A stretch of DNA of 64,000 nucleotides, taken from Branchiostoma floridae (Eukaryota; Chordata; Leptocardii; Amphioxiformes; Branchiostomatidae). Position numbers and translations under genes: made by a program. The stretch lies in contig NC_049997.1 in NCBI RefSeq assembly GCF_000003815.2, positions 4,486,789-4,550,788 of the forward strand, in the 5' to 3' direction. Positions 1 to 10,093 of the stretch are shown here, one piece after another (position 1 is the stretch's first letter; each line of letters begins with the position of its first letter). Below the pieces are notes generated by a model. It saw only the letters and a list, made by a program, of their open reading frames with translations. It searched no databases and was not told where the DNA came from.

Positions 1-247
1 TATATACGCAGGTGTGACCCCACCTTTAAACTGTGCATGTGCAGCAAGACGCATTGTGAGTTATCTGTCAAAGTTCATGTCTCCTGAGACACAGACAAGT
101 CCTGTTCGGACAAGCATAATCTGAACAAGGAAAATTTGAGGCTTTTACTTTTGATATATTATATACTAAGCATCTCCCTGCATATGCGTATTTCAAACCG
201 TGAACCGTCTTAATCCAATCTGCTATCTACATGTATTGCGCATCATA

Positions 248-520
248 TCCTACGCGGGGACATCCAACGGCGAAACTGCCTATCTGGATGTACCCTGCTT
301 TCTCAACCGTCACTCTTAGTTCCCATGGGCGTCGCCACAAACCAGCTGTAAGCCAATCAGAGAATAGGCCTTTCAGTTTTCAAAAAGGATTTCGCATATA
401 TAAGGGTAAGCTCGTTAGTATTTTTAAGCAGACTCTGACGGTCAGGAACTAAGGGTGACGGTTGAGAAAGCAGCGTACATCCAGACAGGCGGTTTCGCCG
501 TTGGGTGTCCCTGCGTAGGA
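248..520. mobile_element. Foldback MITE with ~77-base inverted arms
   Basis: Arms 248-324 and 444-520 are inverted repeats with a few mismatches; the termini read TCCTACGC and GCGTAGGA. No protein is encoded. It lies in the transporter intron downstream of exon 7. The superfamily was not determined. Confidence 0.75.
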
Positions 521-553
521 AGATGTCTATTGCTGAGAATCAAGTGGACTTAC

Positions 554-760
554 TGTTGGCTATCCTGAGTCGTTCCTCCAGCTCCTGACAGACCGGGTTG
601 ATGACGATGATGAAGGCGAAGATGAGGTGTAACGTGATGAGGATGAGAGAAGCGTACTTCAGACCCCCCGCCGTCAGGGTAGACAGGATGTTGTTGTCAC
701 ACTCCGACTTGTAGACCAGGAAACCCGCAATGGACACTGGGAGGTACATCAGCAGCAAAG
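554..760 (-). CDS. Transporter exon 7: TM7-TM8; next exon outside window
   Basis: The acceptor follows a run of 15 C. The donor GTAAGTCC falls inside an apparent ANSKST-stop reading, so that stop is intronic. The exon encodes two membrane segments and NPVCQELEERLRIAN. No following exon is visible in 1-553. Confidence 0.9.
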
Positions 761-3700
761 CTGGGGGGGGGGGGGGGTAGTAGCATGTATGTCAGCATAA
801 ATGTGTATACTTGCCGTAATTTTCCCATTTAAATCAATCACAAATCTTTCAGTCAATCAAGTTAAAGTTACGTGTTTCTAAAGCCTAGAGTACGGGATCA
901 CTAAGTCAAGTGTTCGTAACGCCACGTAATTATGAAGTCACGTGTTCAAGTGGTGGATCATGTACATTGACGTCGGCTAAAGGGTTGGGGAAAATTTTGG
1001 TGAGCCCACAATATTGGACGTTTTCTACTGCAAGCTAACATAAACACTGACAAAGAAACAGACAAAGAGACAATTAATTCGTTAACTGGATGAAATCACG
1101 ATCATTTGAGGCCTATTCGCAAACACACCCAACTCGACATACAAACAGCAAGCTCTGCCCCTGGTACGTTGCCAAAACCTTTACGCGAATACCCCCACGC
1201 AACAACAAATATACACATCCCTTCTAACATACCTGCAAACGCCAAGACGACTGATCTGTAGAATTTCTCTGGCTCTTTCATGTCGTGTTGAATTGTGGGA
1301 AATGTGGACGCTCCGCCGAACGCGAACAGAATAGTTCCGAACGTTAGGAATACCGCCTGGAAAAGAAGGATTAAAAAAACTGTTTGTTTGTTTGTTTGTT
1401 TGGAAACGTCTGTTGAATTGTAATACGTGTTAGCGTAAAGTATATCAGAAAACATAATTCCATTTAGACCTTTTTACGAATGCAATAGCATGAACCATGG
1501 TGCTATGGGTATACCTAGTAGGTAGAAAACAACATCATCGCTATGGCAACGCGTGTTTTGTGCATGCGTACTGTGTATGGTCCTGTCCCATGATGTCATG
1601 GTAATGATACTGTCCCCCTCGCAATACCTATAGTGCAACACGTCTCCCAGTGTGCTGTGGGATCACGGTGTGATGGTCTATCATATTGCTCTTTCAACTT
1701 TCACCTCTCCTGTGGCTTTTAGAATTATCAGTGTACAAAGTGTACCTTAATGTCCTCTTGTTGGTCCTTTGCATGTTTGAAGTTTGGTATGTCCACAAGA
1801 ACCCCAATAAACATCAGGACACAGGCCAAGACCGTGGCAACAGTGGCAGCAACAGCCGCTGGCCTAAAATAAAAAGTACGAAAATTCAAGTCAAAATTGG
1901 ATACAATACACTGTTTGGTAATAACAACCTCTGCATATGATGGGGTTCCTCAAGGATACATATTTGGCCTACCACAGGTGTAAAACAGTGATTTCAAACG
2001 TAGTTCTAATAAAGCACCGTAAGCTATACTAATATCTTATGGGGTTCAGCAAGGCTACATATTTGGGCCTCCACTGACATATACTATAGTATGCTCTATA
2101 TTGAAAAAAAACAAACTTTGTCACTGATCGCTCCTATAACATAAGGCGTGTTAGTATCAAGAACAATACTATCATTAGCTCACCAGAAATCTTTGGGTGA
2201 CCCGAGCCAAGTGAATGGTGTGAGCGCCCCCGCGAGGATGATAAGCCAGAAACAGAAGGAGAATGTGCTATTGTGAGGAGACAGGTCCTGCACCAGGGTC
2301 TGTAGGTTCTCCGCTGCCAACAACAGGAACACTGTTGCCACGCCAAACAACGTTATGTTCACACAAACGCTCACTGCAACCCTGTTGGAAGACAGAAAAG
2401 AAATGATTGAATACTGACGGAGATTTTAAATCGGAAAATCTTGTTAACTACGTCCCGAATCGTCTGGGTTGAGTAACAGTACAGTGTCTATTGTAAAACT
2501 ATCTCTTCTTTTACCTCACATTTCTTATAATTCTACAGACGTAGAGTTCTTAAAGGCTGCATCCTTGGTCCACCTGCAACAACATTTGTGGTTTCTACCT
2601 TTTACATACTGTAAGGTGTCTTCTGCTGTTTCATCCTAAACCCCATACCCTATGTCATCAATGCAACCTTCTAGGGTTCCTCAGGGTTACTTGCTTGGCC
2701 CACCAATGATAATATGATAATAAATGAGTCATGTGTTGCTGGCACGGAAAGGATAAGCTGGTAGTATATTTTGGTATGAAATCATGAAGTTGGTTGTTTT
2801 TTACGACTTGTGTTACTTTTTCTTGCTCTCTTTCAACCCCCATACATGTGTACATCATACTGAACAGCCTTCAACTGCTGGGCCGGGGTTCAGCAAGGTT
2901 ACATTTTGGGCCCACCACTGACGATATGTTGCAGTCTGGCGGGTCAGCATCAATATCTCATGATACAATTTATGGAGCGTTAAAGAAAGCATGACAGCAT
3001 GTTTGTACAAGTAGTCTATAGATATGGAAAAAAGATAAAATGTCCTTTATGATCCACTTACTTTCCAACCTTCCCGAAAGCCCTCTCGCCGATGGCCGGG
3101 TAGGGGTCCCTGACGTGGTCCCTGTACTCCGGCCAGCGGAGCTGTAGGATGTTCCAACACCTGCCCAGCATGATGCCGTTATGTCCCGCCACCGCGCAGC
3201 ACAGTATCAGCATTACCACACCGTTCCAGCCTGCAGTATAGAATATCATAGAGATGTCAGAGTAATGATACATGAAATAGTCATTACGGATGCGCAGACA
3301 GTATCACTGCAAAGGCAAAACCCCGTGGGGTGCATTTTGTTGCTTCTGATGCACTATTAGGCCATGCATGGTCTCTATTTTTTGCCGGGTCCCGGATTGA
3401 CTTTAAGTTCAAGTTTGAAAATATCCACACAAAAAAAGCTCGGCAGTCACAGCATGGCCCGCGGGGCAACGTAGGGGTCCCACCCAAAAGTGAAGAAGAA
3501 ATAAACGGCCGTTACATTACACGAAGGGGCCCCTTTTTTCCGAATTTTATATAGCTTTGGTCACAATATTTTGAAAAAAATGGACCTGCCGTGCTGTTTA
3601 CGTGTGTTTTTGTGGTCAGTTTCGCGTGTGAAGCCTAAATGGCCCCATGGGGCATCCTGCGTCTGCTGGAGTGTGATCGGGCCCCTGGCTTTCTTTTAAC

Positions 3701-5615
3701 TTGTAGTTAAAATCAGCCCGGAACCAGGTCACATATTGACGCCATAGGCTCATCGTGAGGACACCGAGAGATTCTCCCGCGGCATTTAGCAGTCCACCGG
3801 GACACCTTTGAGGCTTCGATGCCCTGCTGTTGCCACATCCCTTACAGATCTGAACAAGTCCTACTTACCCTTACTCCGCAAGGAGGCGTGGTGAGGGGGC
3901 AGAAGATCCACGCAAGTCTCGACCTACTTCTCACAACTCTCGCGAGAACTATGTTACTCCGCGAACAAGATGGACTCATAGCCATTTAAGATTTGGAGGT
4001 ACCTTTGTTTGCCTTTAAAAAGTAGTCACTGCTTGAGGAAAATTCTATCAACTGTGTACATACGTGACTAATGAACTCTTCAACGAAATCTGACCAAGGC
4101 ATCAGTCGGCCTGGACATACCTGTATCCACGACAGCTCTCGGCAGGGCCAGCACTCCACTTCCTGCCATTTCTCCCACCAGGAACAGGGCAGCCGTGATC
4201 ACCGTCAGACCCTTCTTCTGCGCATGCCCAGTCCCCTTGTGTTGGACGGACCCAAACGGCATAGGTTCTGCATTCATTTCAACTGGAAGGATGCAAGCAC
4301 AACATTTTTTTTAAATATTTGCTAAAAAAAGCACTATATTGTGTGACGTTTACTTGTGAGTGGGTGTTGTGTGGAGAGTATTCTTCCTGAGTGGCCTCCA
4401 CCAGGACTTCATACCAGGGAAGTGTACTCTCCAAGCAGAGGTTAGGCCTCAATTATTTATCGATTACAGAGAATGTTGCCTAACAAACGTTTTACACTAT
4501 TTCCCCCTCTTTCTTTTCTATCTATTGTAATGTTCAATGTACCTTTTTCCTGTGCAAATAAAACAAACAAACGTTCAAAAGGACATCAAGTGCTTTTATT
4601 GATGTTACTCTCCACAGGACGACCTATGAACAGTTTTATCTCAGTGAACATTTCCGTCATTTATGGTGACCCAGTCCTACCCTACGCCAGGCCTTCCTAT
4701 GTAGGTACGGATAGAAGAATTCAACAAGAAAGAGAACATTTGGTCAGTAACATCAGGAAACTCAGTCCATAAATAGGAAGGGGATCATTTTAAAAGAAAA
4801 ATCTAGCTATGGTCACTCAAGACCAACGTCAAATATTCTCTCCAGCGTACGTAGTTAGCCTAGTAGAGACTACTATAGGTATATGAAGTTGGGTTCAAAT
4901 GTGTATTTTTGGCGATTGGCCAAAGTCCCGCGGGCGAATGCTGGTCAGGAAGTAAAGTAAGAGAGTGGGAAGTGAGAGTTTGCAGTCTTATTTCACTTTC
5001 ATATGAAACTATAGCTTCCCTTTCGACACATTTTAGGAAATGTTACGAATGCACGTATGGTTTTTGACCGTCGTTACGCTTTCTGGGGATCATAATATGT
5101 ATTAAAACAAAGCTACAAACGATAAAATATGTGGGCATTTGGCCTCTTTGAAAGACCGTCCAACTATACGACAGTTTACCTCAGTAAATTATACAACTTA
5201 CGACCTCGCGAGTTGAATCATTCTTCCGCATATATGTCACTTGTATCCACATACACAAGTTTCGTATTTACACCAGATTGACTTCAATACAAATATGTTT
5301 ACGCCACAGAGCTGTACTCTGATAACTAGCGGGGAGGTCAAATTTGTCGTGGGTCGTCGTATGGTTTGGATGCCGTATAATTTTCAAGCAGGCTGTGACA
5401 GGACCAACCACCGACAATGATCTATAAGACAACATTTCCATGTAACAAGAAAGGTGAATGTTACAAGACTTATGTATGGCAATCTTAATAAGAATGCTAT
5501 AGGTTTGCAATCGTGCTACAATCGTAGGGCGAATTTGACCGGGCCCCAAGCAAAATATGGTAGGAAAACAAGTTAGTTCTTCACCTATAATAGTTGACCT
5601 CTTACCTTGTGACAT
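554..5615 (-). CDS. Amino acid transporter, Aa_trans family (SLC32/36/38-like), 3' end outside window
   Basis: The gene encodes a multi-pass membrane transporter that probably moves amino acids, coupled to protons or sodium. Seven exons (5606-5615, 4121-4282, 3062-3230, 2184-2381, 1746-1863, 1233-1356, 554-760) join with consistent phases to 988 coding bases, about 329 residues. The first transmembrane segment carries GEMAGSGVLALPRAV, the usual Aa_trans opening. Later segments include TFGTILFAFGGASTFPTIQ, typical of TM6-7 of invertebrate Aa_trans proteins, and a cytoplasmic NPVCQELEERL. About eight hydrophobic segments are visible, where the family usually has 10-11, so the last two or three lie left of position 1. 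The family assignment is firm, but substrate and subfamily cannot be told from sequence alone. The gene is divergent from the anoctamin gene, with about 4.3 kb between the start codons. Confidence 0.85.
1233..1356 (-). CDS. Transporter exon 6: TM6 core motif
   Basis: The acceptor TTCTTTTCCAG is strong and the donor is G|GTATGT. The exon encodes TFGTILFAFGGASTFPTIQ and then DMKEPEKFYRSVVLAFA, the most recognisable Aa_trans segment in the gene. Confidence 0.93.
1746..1863 (-). CDS. Transporter exon 5: TM5 and loop
   Basis: The acceptor is ATTTTAG and the donor is AAG|GTACAC. The 118 bases encode an alanine/valine-rich membrane segment and a polar loop (DIPNFKHAKDQQEDIK). The exon ends in phase 0. 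Confidence 0.88.
1941..2928. repeat. Dispersed ~35-base motif, 4-5 diverged copies
   Basis: Copies at about 1941-1974, 2041-2078, 2672-2707 and 2885-2928, plus a partial one at 2552-2577, share the pattern GGGGTTCAGCAAGG, then TACATATTTGGGCC, then CCACTGAC. They lie in two introns on either side of transporter exon 4. Confidence 0.6.
2184..2381 (-). CDS. Transporter exon 4: TM3-TM4
   Basis: The exon lies between TTCCAACAG and GTGAGC. It encodes two hydrophobic segments separated by a loop with a possible N-glycosylation site (HNST), ending in TWLGSPKDFW. Confidence 0.92.
3062..3230 (-). CDS. Transporter exon 3: TM2 and following loop
   Basis: The exon lies between CTGCAG and GTAAGTG. It encodes WNGVVMLILCCAVAGHNG and the loop ...RDPYPAIGERAFGKVGK, a conserved Aa_trans pattern (DPYPAIGERAFG). 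Confidence 0.92.
3290..4070. other. Transporter intron, no recognised feature
   Basis: I see no exon here. The sequence is moderately GC-rich with short palindromes such as GGCCCCATGGGGC, which may be a decayed repeat. Confidence 0.5.
4121..4282 (-). CDS. Transporter exon 2: N-terminus and TM1
   Basis: The acceptor is TCCTTCCAG and the donor is ACAG|GTATGT. The exon encodes a hydrophilic N-terminus and then TM1 with GEMAGSGVLALPRAV. An internal ATG at 4277 is an alternative start. Confidence 0.88.
4290..5605. other. Transporter intron 1, no recognised feature
   Basis: This stretch lies between the 10-base exon and exon 2. I see no coding signal or clear repeat structure. Confidence 0.5.
5606..5615 (-). 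CDS. Transporter exon 1, 10-base coding part (Met-Ser-Gln)
   Basis: ATGTCACAAG is followed by a consensus donor, GTAAGAGG. Its single leftover base joins the next exon to give GTT GAA ATG, which is in frame with the transporter. This start is inferred. Without it, translation would begin at the ATG at 4277, five residues later. The 5' UTR would extend above 5615. Confidence 0.55.
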
Positions 5616-5639
5616 ATCACGTTGGCGACAGAACTGAAA

Positions 5640-8600
5640 CCCAAGTTCCTAAAAAAATGAACGGAATGTTCCGTTCTGTAACAACACTGTCCCTTCAAGA
5701 ATGATGAAATTAAAGCAGGCGAGAAGTAGCTGGATTCTTAAAGGAGTGTAGAAGACTCCTTGCTTTGGACCATGCCCCCTTTCAGTCGCTGTCACATGAC
5801 AGCCACGGGGTTAATTATTACACATAGTCAGCTTGTCAGGTAAACCTATGGTGTCAACGCCCCCTCGTTGACTTAGTCACATGGTTTACTTTACAAGCTC
5901 ATACGTAGTATGGGACGAACGAACGAACGAACGTAGTATGTAGGTAGCATTGTTGTGCTTTCTGTTTTAGCTTCACTTCATGTAGGGCAAATTGCAGCTT
6001 TGCTGCTCTATTCTGAACTACTTGGGACCGTTTGATGTTTTTAGATGCTGCGTTTCCCTATGTGTGACTCGATGTGCAATTGTCGTGTTCTGTTGCGTAT
6101 TGATGTGTAAAACAATACGTGAAAAAAAAAAAAACTGCGACTAAATTATGAATGACCGGGAAGTGGAAATTTCGTCCCCATAAATGGCTTTAGGCCACAC
6201 TGTCTTAATTTTATGGATGACATCCTACGGAGACCACAAAATTAATGCATGAGGGCGAAAAAAATATAGAAAATCCGGCAAAAAGTCCATTCTTTTCAAG
6301 CCTTACTTATTTTTGTCGTATGTTTACCTCGAATAATATTGTAAAAGACAATCTTCGCCATTTCAATTGTGTATATATTCGCTATTCTTGTTTAAATAGG
6401 GGAATAAGGGCACTGTAGCCCATGATGATGATAAAGCGACGATTATCCACGGATGGTCACAGTGAGTGGGACCGATCCTTTACATTTACACCCTCTGGCG
6501 GTATTACTAAAAACTGCAGAGCAACTTGTGGATCATAAAATGGCCATGAGGCATAATTGGCGCTCACATTCAGACGGTGCGGCACAATCTTTGGCGTCAG
6601 CTTTAATTAAGCAAAAAAAATCCTCCACAAGGTCTTCAAATGGAAAGTAGCTAATGATGGCACTTAATACAGGAAAAGCATGTATTAAAGCAAATACTTC
6701 GATGCATGTTACTATAGATTTTGCATTTTAGATATTCGTTACAAAATCGGAACAAAATCACGGGAATTTCAAAATTGCTTTTCAAACTATGTAAAGATTC
6801 AAAAAACGGTTTCCTTGAATCAAACAGTTTGATCAAGGAGGTTTGATAAAATCTTGATAAAACCTCCAAATTCAAACCTCTTTGATAAAATCTAGTTACA
6901 GCTTGATATGAAAATTTGTTGTTTAAAAAAAGAAACTATTGCTTGGAAGATGACAATTATTTATAAGGAGCTCTAGGGTTAATGCAGTCTGTCTAATTTG
7001 GTGATGTATACATAAGAGCGATATAGTTTTCTAACTATCTCCTAATTGCAAGTACAGGGCCCGAAATATGAAAATCGATTAATGAGTAACGGGTTCTGAA
7101 TAATAATTGTCACCGTTTTAGCAATGCACGGACTGCCATGGTTCTATTTACCAAAATAGTATAGGATAATTTATTGGTAAAATCGGTAACATTGTCGAGT
7201 TCACTCATCGTCTACATAGTGATACAGTAACATTTAGACATGTCTCCGATCCAATTCAATTTTTGGGTCACATGTCAACGTACATTTGAAAAAAAGTACC
7301 CGTTGACGTAGACAATAAAACATAAGTATACAGCGCATCCCTTACATTACAGCTAGTCATTTATCATGTACAGCCTGATTGCCAATGACAATTATCTTCA
7401 TTACATACCCATGCCCAGCATGGGCTAAATTCATACAGATTTTACTAGAAGTGTAGAGAGAAATGCCATATTCTATACACTGCAGTCTCTTTCCTCTTCT
7501 GAAACACCGTCTATACAAAATCAAATTACAGTTTTTTCCACTACATCGTACAAAAGCTTTCTACATAATTATTGTTACAGCAGATTAATATTTTGTCCTC
7601 TGGAGGAGTCTGTTTGTATCTACCAGCTTCAATTTGTAGTGGCATAGTAAAGTTAGACTGGTAGATTGGTGTAAAATCGTCACAGTAGGGTTTTGCCATC
7701 TTGTAGCATTTATTTGAGCATCCTTGCCCATCGACTTAGCCAGTGTTTCAACGTCGTGATGTGATCAGTCCCTTTATACCCCTGCCCCATTTGGCGAAAA
7801 TTGATCGGACGACGACTCTGCGGCAATCGCCCGAGCCTCGCTTATATTGATAACTTTATCTCAAAACGTTTACAATGTTTTCTCGCAAGGACATAAAAAA
7901 GGGGTTTTTCGAGGTGTTTTACGTTCGCTACTTGAACAATTCTATGACTTCTATATACCAAGGACGTTATATGATATACCAGACGCAATGCACTGAAAAC
8001 GCATTTTTGCTGTGTCATCGTTTGTGGATGGGAAAATCATCGCTAAGAAATTAGTAAGATATACCAACCCACAATTAAAACTTAATTAATTACAGTATTT
8101 TTTTTCAGATTGAAATAAAGTACAAAGGTATTTTTATTGCGATTACATATGAGGCAACCTAAATCACAAGTTATTCGAGAAAATAAATGGAATATTTCAG
8201 TACAGCATATCTATTCATGGAGCAAATATAAATCTAGATGAATTAATTATGCTTTAATTTGATGCTCTGACATGAAAGGTCATAATTTTCTATTTAAGAT
8301 GTAATTCGTTCCAAAAATATCAAAGGGCTCTTCCATAATTAGATAATATCAAGAGTTTCTTTCGAACAATCTCGTATTGGTTCTACATGGTTTGCGTTTC
8401 CTGTTGTCTTCGTGTAGAAAATGAGATTGTCTTCGATTTTTCCTCGTTCCTTCAACCCTGATTTGATTCCGGTCGGTACATGGGCACAGTGGTGGCGGCA
8501 CTGTCTCTACTGTTAAAGCTATCGCCATTCAAGAAAGCACAATTCGTCGTGCCATTGCAATGGTCAGTGAGTTTATCTAGGTCTTGCCCATATATGATAT

Positions 8601-8790
8601 TCCTCGCGCGATCGGCCTACGATCGCATAACCCTTGGGATAGAGTTGTGTATGTGTCGATCGTACAAAGATCAGTTGGATTTGTACCCCAAATGCTTGTA
8701 TGTTCTATCAAAGCCTGTATGAAGTTCCTACGACTGTCGTGCGACACCAAGATCGTACGACTACCTAAGACGAATTAAGGCATGCAACGC
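5640..8790. other. Intergenic region between the divergent genes
   Basis: The sequence is AT-rich and non-coding. A short (GAAC)n run is at about 5914-5932 and a poly-A run at about 6121-6133. The promoter and 5' UTR of the transporter should lie just above 5615, but I recognise no core element. Confidence 0.5.
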
Positions 8791-8794
8791 TGCA

Positions 8795-8945
8795 TGTAAT
8801 CGCGCCGGGGTCGTGCAGAAGTTTGGCGTCGGGCGAGCGAGTGACTCAAGTTCTAACGGGTCCAACCAAGGACGTCCTTGGTCCAACTGACCGCACAGCT
8901 GGACGGATTGTCCTGGCGGGTGGCTCAAGTGGGCTTGACCGCTTG
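8795..8945 (+). other. Possible non-coding 5' exon
   Basis: A GC-rich island in AT-rich sequence ends at 8945 with a near-perfect donor, G|GTAAGTG. There is no sustained reading frame. It contains a palindrome around CCAAGGACGTCCTTGG. It could be a 5' UTR exon of the plus-strand gene. The evidence is thin. Confidence 0.25.
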
Positions 8946-8949
8946 GTAA

Positions 8950-9890
8950 GTGTTTTTCCATTGCACTCCTTGAAACTGGACACTGCATTTGTTACCATGC
9001 TCTTGAAAGGCACGTTAACTTTGTCGACAGATTCCAGATGTTGCTCTATATAACTTCAACATGTGTTCAACTATAGTCGTGTCTCAATTTTAGCTCAGTC
9101 GAAAGAAAATACTGGCTTGGCTTACGACTAGTACTTTGTATATCAAAATGTAATAACTAATATCTTTCTACATGTATCTACATATACTTTGCGGACAAAT
9201 ATCAGTGTCTAATTCCATCATGTAGGCAGATATTGGGAGATCGCAACATTTTGAGGCTGCGCCGTTTTTCTCAGTGACAACTGTCGTGAGAAAATTGCGC
9301 ATGTGAAAAAAATAAAGATCTTCTCATAACATCTGCTTGAAGCTAATAACAAAATGCACTGTGTGTATGGCATAGAATAAAACGTATATTTTCGTTTAAT
9401 AACTCGAATCTTGGTGTTTCGAAAAAGCTTGACCTATTATGTAATGCTCAAAACTGTGAGTGTCAAAAGATGTTCAGGATGTGACACAGTAACCACGCCC
9501 TATTACCATGGCAACCAAATGCAGCCCCGCCCACATAACAAATGTTTTGTCCCTCGAAATGAATGAAGTATTAAACCACGTCCTTCTTGCATGTATTTTT
9601 GACGCATAAGACACTCTGAGTCTCTTTAAATGTTCAACATAACATAAATTAACCATATTCTTTTTCCATGGTAACAAAACACACCCCCACCTTTAACAAC
9701 GTACCGTCCCGTGACCTTTAACCCAACCACGCCCTTTTGTTTGCATATTTCGGCCATATTGAAAACATCAGAGAGGAAACAGACATCCGTCCTTATCGAT
9801 CGTAGTACGCCCAAGATTTTTGTGTTTTTCTAGGGCGTTCTCCTCTGTACTTTGAACCTTGTTTGGCTGGGCGGTTGCCCAGTACGTTGA
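8950..9890. other. Region upstream of anoctamin exon 1a
   Basis: No gene is recognised. It probably includes the promoter for the transcript starting at exon 1a, but no TATA-like or other core element is convincing. Confidence 0.4.
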
Positions 9891-9944
9891 ATGCAGTTTT
9901 ACCCGTCTCTGCCGAATAGAATTAGTCCCGGAGAAGAAGAAGCG

Positions 9945-10093
9945 ATGGCGAGCGGATACGGTGGCGGAGCAGGTTACGTCGGGCCCGGGGACCCTAGCGC
10001 GGCGTACCCGCCTCCGATCGGCTTCGAGATGCAACCCACGGGAGGGCCAGCTTACCCCCCAGGAGGGGGCAGCGTACCCCCCTCAACCTCTAG
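9945..10093 (+). CDS. Anoctamin exon 1a: Pro/Gly-rich N-terminus
   Basis: The ATG at 9945 has a good context (GCGATGG); an in-frame ATG at 9891 has a poor one. The frame reads [20 protein letters not shown] and continues with Tyr-Pro-Pro repeats. The donor is TAG|GTAAGG. The exon leaves two bases but exon 2 needs one, so as assembled it is out of frame by one. Runs of six C (10055-10060) and five G (10065-10069) are the likely site of an indel. It may also belong to a different transcript. Confidence 0.6.

Noticed and set aside
5268-5615. 115-residue minus-strand open frame starting MSQGKRS
   Set aside because: Only its first 10 bases look coding. The rest follows a strong donor and is intronic.
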